Origin: Hyalella azteca
Lineage: Eukaryota > Arthropoda > Malacostraca > Amphipoda > Hyalellidae
Reading direction: 5' to 3'
DNA: 64,000 nucleotides
NCBI RefSeq assembly: GCF_000764305.2
Contig: NW_025944124.1
Span: 28,844-92,843, forward strand
The notes beneath the pieces are model-generated. The model did no database searches and had not been told where the DNA came from. It saw only the letters and a list, made by a program, of their open reading frames with translations. This document shows positions 37,501 to 45,873 of this stretch, one piece after another. Numbering within the stretch: position 1 is the stretch's first letter; the number at the start of each line of letters is the position of its first letter. The position numbers and the translations under genes are program-made.

Positions 37501-40500
37501 GTCCCATATTACCCCATTTGATGGTACATTTATTTATCATGCTTTGTTTGTCAGTATGATTGCATTATGCTTACATTTTCAAATGTGGTTTCAAAATCAT
37601 CTTTAATTTTTCAATGAAACTTTTCTCATAGAAGAGAAACTATTGTTTAGTTCTGGAGAGATTTTCCTTACCTAAAACAGTGCAAGCATCAAAACCTAGA
37701 TGCTTTGCATTAAAGCTTTATTATCTACATGAACTTTGTGTCTTGAAATCTTTTTTTCTTCCAGCTGCCAAGTGAGAAGCATGACTGCTGCATTGACGTT
37801 GGCTGTGGGTCTGGTCAGAGCACCCATTGTCTGGCCCCGCACTGCTTTGGATTAAAGCTTTATTATATTTATCTACATGAACTTTATGTCCTAAAATCTT
37901 TTTTTCTTCCAGCTGCCAAGTGAGAAGCATGACTGCTGTATTGACGTTGGCTGTGGGTCCGGTCAGAGCACCCATTGTCTGGCCCCGCACTTCAAAAGAG
38001 TTGTGGGCGTTGATGTGTCGCCTGCTCAGATTCAAATAGCTCAAGATGCGCAGAAGCCCAGCAATGTTACTTATCAGTGCGTTGCTATGCCATTTATTTC
38101 AGTTTAAATATCAGTCTGATCTTGGACAGTAAAATTTATCAATTTACACCACAGCTTGGTTTGCTTTCCTGGATTTCATGTTTGTGCTTTCTTTGTTCTA
38201 TATAAGCTAGAATTTGTTATCCGCTAGAGATTAAAATTGGATAATGTTCAATATAATATGGTATTATGAAGTGTTATGAATATGAAAAATAATGAAAATA
38301 TGAATTTATGGTATTAGGAAGTGTTGTTTATTGAAAATAATATTGTTGCATTGTGATTTATATAATCAAATGTATAGTATTATTTATAATATTTGATTTA
38401 ACCTTTGAAGTATAACTTTGAGCTTACAAAATAACTAAAACCTTAATCAAATGCCCTGGGTGACTCCAGCAGCTCTGATGTGCCCTTGGTAAATTTTTTT
38501 CTTGCTCCAAGGTTTTTTTACTTCAGAAGAATTTTTTTAATTTACTTCTTCAGAATTTTTTAACTTTTTTACATCTCTGCAGTGTTGGGCTATTTAGTAA
38601 AATTTTTAGCTTTTTTACATCTCTGCAGTGTTGGGCTATTTAGTATACAATCCAACTCATAAATTTATTTCTTGCAGAGTTTGTGAGGCTGAGAAATTGC
38701 CAGTTGAGGCAGGCTCGGTGCAGCTCGTGAACTCCTGCCAGGCCTGCCACTGGTTCAACCTTCCTGCCTTCTTTGCTGAGGCTGATCGGGTCTTGGTGCC
38801 TGGTGAGGCTGATCGGGTCTTGGTGCCTGGTGAGGCTGATCGGGTCTTGGTGCCTGGTGAGGCTGATGAGGCTGATTGGGTCTTGGTGCCTGGTGAGGCT
38901 GATGAGGCTGATAGGTCTTGGTGCCTGGTGAGGCTGATTGGGTCTTGGTGCCTGGTGAGGCTGATCGGGTCCTGGTGCCTGGTGAGGCTGAGAATGTCTT
39001 GTGCCTGGTGAGGCTGATAAATCCCTCAGTCTTTAGTTATATTAACTTTTATATATATTATATATAGGTATTTTATATACGGTATTAACTTTTTATATTT
39101 TCAACAGAGGAAGCAGACATCATTGTTGATCTGTATATATGCAATTCATTGTTGGCATGGCTGTTGATATGTTGATTCTCATGGAGGTTCTTTATAAAAA
39201 AATTAATCACATTTGCTTATAAAAAAACCTATATCTTGGTTGATCCTTGGTCTGTTGCAGTTCTATATCTTCTTCACTCCGGTATTGCTGCCATCCCATT
39301 AAATATGCCACTGATCCAATCATCAAATTAGGTAATCGTTTAAATAGTAAACATCTCATTAAATATACCACTGATCCAATCATGAAATTGTAATCGTTTA
39401 AACATTAAACATCCCATTAAATGTGCCCCTGATCCAATCATCAAATTAAGTCTTGGTGCCTGGTGAGGCTGATCAGGTCTTGGTGCCTGGTGAGGCTGAT
39501 CAGGTCTTGGTGCCTGGTGAGGCTGATCAGGTCTTGGTGGCTGGTGAGGCTGATAAATCCCTCAGACTTTAGTTATATTAACTTGGCATTTCAACAGAGG
39601 AAGCAGACATCATTATTGATCTTAGATCTCGTGGGCATTATGTTACCTACTATTTGTATGCAATTCATCTGTTGGAATTCTATATCTTCTTCACTTTGGT
39701 ATTGCCGCCATCCCATTAAATATGCCACTGATTTGATAATCAATTAAGTATTTGATTAAACATTAAACATCCCATTACATATACCACTGATCCGATCATC
39801 AATTAAGTATTCATTTAAACATTAAACATCCCATTAAATATACCACTGATCCGATCATCAAATTAAGTATTCATTTAAACACCTTTAAACATCCCATTAA
39901 ATATACCACTGATCCAATCATCAAATTAAGTATTCGTTTAAACACGTTTAAACATCCCATTAAATATACCACTGATCCGATCATCAAATTAAGTATTTGT
40001 TTAAACACGTTTAAACATCAAACATCCCATTAAATATGCCACTGGTGAGATATGAAGTTATGTGTGCAGGAGGCGTAGTGGCGCTGCACGGCTACAAACT
40101 GCCCGAGTTTGTCAACCATCCTGACAAGGACAAGGCGCAGAGTATCCTCATGCAGGTTAGCCTGACAAGGACAAGGCGCAGAGTATCCTCATGCAGGTTA
40201 GTCTGACAAGGACAAGGCGCAGAGTATCCTCATGCAGGTTAGTCTGATGTGACCTGATTATACGGTATTTCTATACATAAATACGGCATCTATATACCTT
40301 ATATGTACCTACATACGGTATATCAATACAGACATACGGTATCCATATGCGGTATATCACTATATGTACATACGGTATCTATCTATATACACTTGTCACC
40401 GGACGCCTGCCGCAACTATTAAACTTGTCAGAACGATCAGAGCCCTTACGGCCAAATGCCGGTAACTATCTTGTAAAAAGTTCAACTGCACTGGGATTTC

Positions 40501-43500
40501 TTTCATTAAAACTTCGGTTACACAAGTAAAACTTGCCTTTTATTCCAGTAAAGAAAACTTAAAATCAACACGTTGAATAAAATAGTACAACCAGCACGAG
40601 AATCATTAAACCGTTTGATGAAGCGTTTATAGCACAGCCACAAGAACTAGCGCTAGGGCACAAGATCGCTAGTGGAGCAACGGAGCGAGGCGAGTTCAGG
40701 TATGAACCTCACTTTAGAGCTGGCGGGACACGACTGACTACCTGACTCACAGCCGCTCAGACCTGACCTTACTGACTACCTGACTCACAGCCGCTCAGAC
40801 CTGCCCTTACTGACTACCTGACTCACAGCCGCTCAGACCTGACCTTGCACTACGTCGCTACCGCCCAAGTAAGGTCCGGACATCAATGTTACCAAGGCGG
40901 CTACGCTAGATGTGGCTGTTGGTATGCCCACAAGATAAAAATGAACACGGCTAATAGTGAACGAAGTTCATCGTTCACACACTGATAATACGGTATCTAT
41001 ACAGAAATGATTGAGACTTCGTCCCAATACTAGCATTTATTGCCATGTGCACACAAATGATGTACTTTTTATTTTTTCCTGTGTGGGTTATCCTGATCCA
41101 GTTTGGCTTTTAAATACGATATATCAGAGCTGCATGCAGAAAATGTCACTATTTGGTCAATGCGACATTCATTTTTCTGAGTGTAATTGATTGGTACAGC
41201 TAGCTTATGTTTTTTCTTTCCTATTTTTTAATGTATTTTTTGTCTGCTTTTAATATATATTTTTTTATTGCCGGCTAATTAATCCTTTTTTTGCGCATTT
41301 TCTCATTTATGGAAAAAATGCACTATTGTGCTCGCCATGTCCGTCTGTCTGTCCGTCCGTCTGTCCGTCCGTCTGTCCGTGACTTCACGTTTTCGTCGAC
41401 GAGAAAATGCGCTCTCTGTCACTCACTGCAGTGAGTACTGAGTTATATTATTCTGTGAGCATTATTAGTGGGCACTACAATGCCTGTCTACTATAGATTA
41501 TCATGGTATTGTATCATTTCAGTAGAATTTGTTATTTAGCGTAATCAATAACCACATATATGTTGGTTAACCCCTAATATGCATCAAATTAATGGCCCTA
41601 AAAACATGATGACGTTGCATGTGCAAAAAATATTCCTGTACTGGTGATCATATTCATCATTTATTTCAGCTAGAAGAGAAACATGAACCAATCTTTCTAT
41701 TATGGATTGAGGGGTAAAAATTCTTCAAAGAGAAACATGAACCAATCTTTCTCTTATGGATTGAGGGGTAAAAATTCTTCTATTTAGCCTCAAACATAAA
41801 AAATATAACTCAGTACTCACTGCAGTGAGTGACAGAGAGCGCATTTTCTCAAAATTTACGAAAACATGAAGTCACGGACAGACAGACGGACATGACGAGC
41901 ACAATAGTGCATTTTTTTCCATAAATGAGAAAATGCGCTAAAAAGAAACACTCTTGAACAATATTCTAGCAGCAGAACAATAAATGATGACAATGTATGG
42001 GCAGTTCTATGAGGGGGAGTTGGCCGGCTGCTGGGCAAAAGAGAGATTCGAAGTCGACGAAGGCTACACCGACGACCGCTTCCGCATCCCATACCCCGAC
42101 TTCTTCAGGTAACGAACATTTCTTTTGTGTTGTAGATTTAGGCTGTACAAGGAATTTACGGCAAAGAAAACGCCAAGAAAATTCACCATATCGATATTGA
42201 AAACGTTTTGGAGTCCAGCTCCATCGTCAGTTCGACTAACTAAACATGAATAAAATCACTTTAAAAGTCAAAATTCAAAGACAGAATGTACCAACTCTGA
42301 AGGTAGGGGCACCCAGCCCTCTATGCAAATAAACATTTATTTCAACCTTAGATGCCAGGTGGGAGGCTATGCCAACTCTGCGGGAGATTTCTCTTGTAAT
42401 GAACAACATTTCTATTGGGTTGTAGATTTTGTCTGTACCAACTCTGAAGGTGGTGGCATCCAACCCTCTATGCAAATGAACGTTATTCCAACGCTAGATG
42501 CCTGATGGGAATCTGCACCAATCTGCGGGAGGTTGCTCGGGTAACAAACAACATTTCTGTTGACTAGTAGATTTAGGCTGTACCAACTCTAGGGGTGGCG
42601 GCATCCAACTCTCTATACAAATGAACGTTATTCCAACGCTAGATGCCTGGTGGGAGGCTACACCAACTCTGCTGGAGATTTCTCTTGTAATGAACAACAT
42701 TTCTGTTGCGTTGTAGATTTAGGCTGTACCAACTCAGGGAGTGGCGGCACTCAGCCCTGTATGCAGACGAACGTTATTCCAACGCTAGAGGTCTGGTGGG
42801 AGGCAAAACCTACTCTGCGGAGGTGGCACCTTTGTGGCTTGGGGTGACAGCACAACACATGATGCCCTTAAATTGCCAAGCTTTTTATGCTATTCTCGTA
42901 AAGCAACATTGGTGTTCTATTGTTTATTTGGCCTATGTTGAAGCGCTTTCACCCACTAAACAACATCAACAATTTTATTCAACATCTGCAAGCGTGTCAA
43001 CTTGGTCTCAGTCACGATGTCTCAATAGACTCTTAATAAGTTAATGATATGCATCTGATATGTAATTTGAACTTCCCTGTGATTTCTGCTTGTTGATTAG
43101 GCTTTGATATTTTGAGCTAAGCTAAATTGAACTATGCTATTAATCGGCTGCTCCGTCACTACCTTCGCGCTAACTTTATTTAGTCTAAGAATCAGATAAG
43201 TCGGAATGTTGTACCGCACACTTGAAATAAATGAAGACCCTGCTCGAGACTCGAGATGCTATGAGGCTTGCTCTGTGCCTCGGCTAGTTAACGCTTCTTT
43301 TGTCCCTAGTAGCATCAGGTGGAGACTAGTAAGCCCTCGGGCGCCAGCTATTTTTGTGACTCGCGTTGTTTTTATCGCATTTCTAATTTATGGAAAAAAT
43401 GCACTATTGTGCTCGCCGTGTCCGTCCGTCCGTCTGTCTGTCCGTCCGTGACCACGTTTTCGTTGACGAGAAAATGCGCTCTCCGTCACTCACTGCAGTG

Positions 43501-45873
43501 AGTACTGAGTTATTGTTTTTTGTGATATTTGGCTTTGACGTCTCATGCGTACGTCTCCTTTGGTGGGCGATGGAGGGCCACTGGATAGGGAAGAGGGAAG
43601 TTGGGTAAAGAAAGTGGCTAGGAAGACCGCAGCCTTCACATGACTGCCTTACAGTGAAGAGACGCTTAAGTTAGTGGGGACAGAGGAGCAGGCAGAAGGA
43701 TGATGGATCCCTGCACTCAGGGCAAGACAATTAGTTAGCGTTCAACCTTGAAAGTATAGGACACTAAGTAACTGCATGATCGTAAGGCAGAGCCGCGCGA
43801 TAAAGGCTGGGGATGCAAGGCCTCATCAGGAGCATTCAGAAAGGGAGGCGTAGGGAGACGATGAAGTGGCCAGGACTTTTAGGTTACCTGCAGTCGCTGC
43901 AACGCGAGAAAAGATTTCCATGCGGAGTGATACTGCGCCTCCCCGTAGGAGCCGGCGATCATGATGTCGTTCGTCTGTAGGGGCACCGCAAGATTGCCGA
44001 ATCTTGACACGAGGGAAGCTTTAATAAGTCGAATCCTTCTACCAGGAGACAAAGACGACACGAAATGAAGAAATATAGAATGACTGTATGGCGCTGGTGA
44101 GAAAGTGAGAAACTGATGTCAGCTCCAGGTGGCTGTATGAGAGGAGAACGCCTGTCTCACTGCGCAGGTGGTCGATTTACGTAATTTTTAAAGCACCGGT
44201 GGCTGACGCCTGTGCCGTAAACTTCGCGTAATCTCATTGTGATCTTTGGTCTGGGTTTACAATTCTATTCGCGTGTCACAGAGTTAGCTTGGTCACATGA
44301 CTGGCCATAGGCTTGGTCACATGGCATGGCCCCTCGTGTGGGACTTCTGACGCTTGTCTGGGCTCGTCAGAAGTCCTATGGGATTTCGCGCTCCTAGGGG
44401 GATTGTTCCTGAGCGCCCCACCGCTGNNNNNNNNNNNNNNNNNNNNNNNNNNNNNNNNNNNNNNNNNNNNNNNNNNNNNNNNNNNNNNNNNNNNNNNNNN
44501 NNNNNNNNNNNNNNNNNNNNNNNNNNNNNNNNNNNNNNNNNNNNNNNNNNNNNNNNNNNNNNNNNNNNNNNNNNNNNNNNNNNNNNNNNNNNNNNNNNNN
44601 NNNNNNNNNNNNNNNNNNNNNNNNNNNNNNNNNNNNNNNNNNNNNNNNNNNNNNNNNNNNNNNNNNNNNNNNNNNNNNNNNNNNNNNNNNNNNNNNNNNN
44701 NNNNNNNNNNNNNNNNNNNNNNNNNNNNNNNNNNNNNNNNNNNNNNNNNNNNNNNNNNNNNNNNNNNNNNNNGCTGTGCACCGCGTCTTCCTACAGTAAG
44801 ACCAGCTGTGCACCGCGTCTTCCTACAGTAAGACCAGCTGTGCACCGCGTCTTCCTACAGTAAGACCTGCTGTGCACCGCGTCTTCCTACAGTAAGACCA
44901 GCTGTGCACCGCGTCTTCCTACAGTAAGACCAGCTGTGCACCGCGTCTTCCTACAGTAAGACCTGCTGTGCACCACGTCTTCCTACAGTAAGACTGTTGT
45001 ACATGGGGCTCTTGCAGAATATAACTCTACTAATAATTTTAATTATATTGTCTTTCAGTCGTGTGCTAAGCTTACACTCGAAGAAATTAATGAAACCTGG
45101 TGCAAATTTCGATACACTTTTTGCCCTTGTGTGTGTCGTCCTGACACAGTTTGACCTTATAAATTAGGGTATCATTGATACGTGTAGGAAGTGTCGCTAT
45201 TGGGACAATACGACAACTTTGTTTTGTGAGTGTCCGGTGAACGTGATACCCGAGATTGCTAAGTAACCATCATTAGTGCCTCTAAATAATTAAATTTGTA
45301 TCGACCATGTTTCTTGTACCATCGTTAGCACTGATACAATGTACAATATATGGAAAATATTCTGCTAATGTGACCAGCTGTCAGTCATTATCATTTATTG
45401 TGTGTGTATAAGTACCTACACAAGGTTGTGCACATTGCACACAATGTTGAGCTTATTGTACACTATATTGAGCACACTGTACACAAAATTATACACACTG
45501 TACACAATATTGTACACATTGTAAACAATATTGTACACAATGTACACACTGTACACAATATTGTACACACTGTACACAATATTGTACACAATATTGCACA
45601 CACTGCACACAATATTGCACACACTGCACACAATATTGTACACACTGTACACAATATTGTACACACTGCACACAATATTGCACACACTGTATACAATATT
45701 GTACACAATATTGCACACACTGCACATAATATTGTACACACTGTACACAATATTGTACACATTGTAAACAATATTAACCGTGCAGGCTGGCTGAGGTGCT
45801 GGGCGGGGAGGACGTGTCGGTGCAGCTGCGGTGGCCGTCGTTCCTGCTGATGGCCAGCAAACCTGCGCCCTGA
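34468..45873 (+). CDS. Class I SAM-dependent methyltransferase gene (Methyltransf_11 family), multi-exon
   Basis: Transfers a methyl group from S-adenosylmethionine; the acceptor cannot be read from the sequence. Exons: 1a 34468-34578 or 1b 35646-35756, 3 37913-38076, 4 38678-38802, 5 40070-40155, 6 42005-42108, last 45786-45873. All joins agree in phase. Visible motifs: FEG-x2-HA-x2-YAKFRP at the N-terminus, motif I CIDVGCGSGQST for SAM, VVGVDVSP for the acidic post-I residue, HWFNLPAFFAEADRVLVPGG, then GYTDDRFRIPYPDFF. The whole resembles the proteins annotated as putative methyltransferase DDB_G0268948-like, usually about 260-270 residues. The visible exons give 225 residues. The step from PDFFR to LAEVLGG lacks the 40-50 residues those proteins have there, so one exon with phase 2 at both ends is missing, perhaps in the gap at 44427. 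No signal peptide or membrane segment; cytosolic by inference. Confidence 0.85.
34990..35570. repeat. Degenerate minisatellite between exons 1a and 1b
   Basis: Roughly 30-bp units of GTGTGTTGCCATGTATAATT plus ATGTCAAATT, many truncated. It fills more than half of the intron between the two versions of the first coding exon. Confidence 0.85.
35646..35756 (+). CDS. Methyltransferase first coding exon, version 1b (duplicate)
   Basis: Acceptor TTTTTTGCAG ends at 35608; donor AAG|GTAAGG after 35756; also 111 bases and phase 0. It shares 26 of 37 residues with 1a and has no stop or frameshift, but FEG is changed to FVS. An extra out-of-frame ATG at 35639 would compete with the true start. It could be an alternative first coding exon with 1a, or a decaying copy. 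If both were spliced together, the 1b leader would be read through: 12 codons, then the 1b exon out of frame. Confidence 0.7.
36347..36571 (-). pseudogene. Non-LTR retrotransposon (LINE) fragment: C-terminal tail of reverse transcriptase ORF
   Basis: The minus frame contains YFFLLQVTDMWNSLPDSIV, then DAPSMNAFKNRLDE. This matches the conserved tail of CR1/RTE/jockey-like reverse transcriptase proteins (F-x3-V-x-D-x-WNSLP-x2-IV-x-A-x-S-x-N-x-FK-x-RLD). Only the last quarter-kilobase of the ORF is left, as expected for a 5'-truncated insertion. The surrounding insert is about 35909-36574, flanked by near-identical 15-16-base direct repeats (GGGTAATAAGGGACA at 35894, GGGATAATAAGGGACA at 36575). 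Confidence 0.75.
37236..37500. repeat. Intronic dispersed repeat, copy 2
   Basis: Partner of 34045-34330; about 80 percent identical by eye with several indels. The ORF across it is accidental. Confidence 0.75.
37699..37845 (+). pseudogene. Partial tandem copy of exon 3 (SAM motif I exon) with its acceptor
   Basis: About 147 bases, from intronic GCTTTGCATTAAAGCTTTAT through the TTCTTCCAG acceptor and the exon sequence up to CTGGCCCCGCACT, are repeated immediately downstream at 37847-37991. The first copy has an intact acceptor (exon would start at 37765) and encodes CCIDVGCGSGQSTHC. It then runs into the second copy's intron without a donor, and a read-through meets TGA within the second copy. 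It should be skipped in a functional mRNA. Confidence 0.85.
37913..38076 (+). CDS. Methyltransferase exon 3: SAM-binding motif I
   Basis: Acceptor TTTTTTTCTTCCAG; starts in phase 0 with LPSEKHDCCIDVGCGSGQST and ends NVTY plus CA, donor GTGCGT. Residues DVGCGSGQ form the glycine-rich SAM loop, and the Asp of VVGVDVSP is the expected ribose-binding acidic residue. Two bases carry over and are completed to CAA (Gln) by exon 4. Confidence 0.88.
38564..38645. repeat. 46-bp direct repeat containing an acceptor-like sequence
   Basis: Two copies of GCTTTTTTACATCTCTGCAG with GTTGGGCTATTTAGTA following. Each has the form of a pyrimidine tract plus CAG, just upstream of the real exon 4 acceptor. Confidence 0.8.
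38678..38802 (+). CDS. Methyltransferase exon 4
   Basis: Acceptor TATTTCTTGCAG at 38677. Encodes VCEAEKLPVEAGSVQL, CQACHWFNLPAFFAEADRV and LVP, plus one base. The HWF and RVLVPGG stretch is the family motif after the SAM site. The first donor CTG|GTGAGG at 38803 joins exactly to exon 5 to give VPGGVVALHGY. The exon end and donor are repeated in tandem just downstream. Confidence 0.87.
38776..39016 (+). repeat. 27-bp tandem repeat of exon 4's 3' edge and splice donor, 8 copies
   Basis: Unit GAGGCTGATCGGGTCTTGGT plus GCCTGGT. Every unit repeats the exon end EADRVLVPG and its donor CTG|GTGAGG. The first copies keep the reading frame (9 codons per unit). The fourth and fifth carry an extra GAGGCTGAT, and the fifth loses a base. 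Confidence 0.92.
39290..40045. repeat. About 60-bp intronic tandem repeat
   Basis: Unit CATCCCATTAAATATACCAC plus TGATCCGATCATCAAATTAA plus a TTTAAACA tail, about 11 copies of slightly different length, ending 25 bases before exon 5. Confidence 0.9.
39449..39556 (+). repeat. Second, smaller array of the exon 4 donor repeat, 4 copies
   Basis: GTCTTGGTGCCTGGTGAGGC with CTGATCAG, followed by the same GCTGATAAATCCCTCAG tail as at 39012. The segment from about 38990 to 39300 was thus duplicated downstream with part of the array. Confidence 0.88.
40070..40155 (+). CDS. Methyltransferase exon 5
   Basis: Acceptor TGTGTGCAG. Begins by completing the split Gly codon and reads GVVALHGYKLPEFVNHPDKD, then KAQSILMQ; donor CAG|GTTAGC. 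VALHGY is the usual strand after motif II in this family. Ends in phase 0. Confidence 0.87.
40120..40242 (+). repeat. 41-bp tandem repeat of exon 5's 3' edge and donor, 3 copies
   Basis: CCTGACAAGGACAAGGCGCA plus GAGTATCCTCATGCAGGTTAG. Each copy repeats the last 36 exon bases and the GTTAG donor. A 41-base unit shifts the frame, so only the first donor fits the next exon. Confidence 0.93.
40243..41292. other. Intron with a 38-bp triplicate repeat
   Basis: TTACTGACTACCTGACTCAC plus AGCCGCTCAGACCTGACC, three copies at about 40728-40850. A 40394-40932 stretch starts TGT and ends ACA, but its flanks do not form a target duplication, so no solo LTR is called. Confidence 0.6.
41293..41457 (+). repeat. 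Unclassified interspersed repeat R2, copy 1
   Basis: GCGCATTTTCTC start, a variable (TCCG/TCTG)n core, a GAGAAAATGCGC stretch that mirrors the start, then the perfect 16-bp palindrome ACTCACTGCAGTGAGT and a CTGAGTTAT end. Other copies at 41803-41940 (minus), 43374-43514 (plus) and 47201-47355 (minus). Confidence 0.85.
41643..41788. repeat. 59-bp direct repeat, 2 copies
   Basis: AGAGAAACATGAACCAATCT onward, to GAGGGGTAAAAATTCTTC, repeated once with one substitution. Confidence 0.85.
41803..41940 (-). repeat. Unclassified interspersed repeat R2, copy 2 (inverted)
   Basis: Reverse complement of the 41293 copy, only 345 bases away, so the two form a large imperfect inverted repeat within one intron. 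It ends 64 bases before exon 6. Confidence 0.85.
42005..42108 (+). CDS. Methyltransferase exon 6
   Basis: Acceptor ATGGGCAG, with a poor pyrimidine tract. Reads FYEGELAGCWAKERFEVDEG then YTDDRFRIPYPDFF plus AG; donor AG|GTAACG. The GYTDDRF-x-IPYPDFF stretch fits the substrate-side region of the family. It ends in phase 2, like the start of the last exon, so a missing exon between them must be a multiple of three in length. Confidence 0.85.
42109..42840 (+). repeat. About 145-bp tandem repeat starting at exon 6's donor, about 5 copies
   Basis: Each unit begins GTAAYRAAC and ACATTTCT, the same bases as the real donor intron start, followed by GTTGTAGATTTAGGCTGTAC and a CCAACGCTAGATGCC block. 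Copies start near 42109, 42397, 42540 and 42688, and intervening units are rearranged. Confidence 0.85.
43374..43514 (+). repeat. Unclassified interspersed repeat R2, copy 3
   Basis: Same structure as copy 1, with a shorter (TCCG/TCTG)n core. The palindrome ACTCACTGCAGTGAGT is intact. Confidence 0.85.
43888..43974 (-). CDS. Orphan candidate exon on the minus strand
   Basis: 29 codons reading TNDIMIAGSYGEAQYHSAWK then SFLALQRLQ, bounded on the minus strand by acceptor GTGCCCCTACAG and donor CAG|GTAACC. The open frame continues upstream to an ATG at 44061. Composition looks protein-like, but I cannot assign a family and no neighbouring minus exons are visible. It lies inside the methyltransferase intron. 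It could be part of a nested gene, a captured gene fragment, or chance. Confidence 0.25.
44330..44426. repeat. Dispersed repeat R3 ending at the assembly gap
   Basis: Matches 47645-47740: GGACTTCT-ACGCTTGTCTG, AGAAGTCCTATGGGATTTCG, then GATTGTTCCTGAGCGCCCCA. The second copy continues into GAGCTCGCGGTGTCTTACTG, which suggests what begins the gap. Confidence 0.8.
44427..44772. other. Assembly gap, 346 N
   Basis: Unknown sequence between repeat R3 and a 32-bp array. It lies in the interval where the methyltransferase exon is missing. The long ORFs read across the N run are meaningless. Confidence 0.99.
44773..44995. repeat. 32-bp minisatellite at the gap edge, 7 copies
   Basis: GCTGTGCACCGCGTCTTCCT plus ACAGTAAGACCA. 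Copies are nearly perfect. The array probably continues into the gap. Confidence 0.92.
45428..45775. repeat. 21-bp/12-bp minisatellite next to the last exon
   Basis: Built from CACAATATTGTACACACTGTA and shorter CACAATATTGTA units, with the near-palindrome ACAATATTGT throughout. Open on both strands because 21 and 12 are multiples of three. It ends about 10 bases before the last acceptor. Confidence 0.92.
45786..45873 (+). CDS. Methyltransferase last coding exon
   Basis: Acceptor ATATTAACCGTGCAG. One base completes AGG (Arg), then LAEVLGGEDVSVQLRWPSFL and LMASKPAP, stop TGA at 45871-45873. The hydrophobic strand SFLLMASK is the usual C-terminal strand of the fold. The region normally expected between PDFFR and this exon is absent. 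Confidence 0.85.

Noticed and set aside
37721..38044. Minus ORF across 37.7-38.0 kb
   Set aside because: Antisense shadow of the duplicated methyltransferase exon 3.
40394..40932. Possible solo LTR (TGTCACC...GCCCACA)
   Set aside because: The flanking bases ACACT and AGATA are not a target duplication and I see no partner LTR or internal domain.
44276..44863. Several long ORFs across the N run
   Set aside because: Most of their length is unknown sequence; no reading frame can be claimed.
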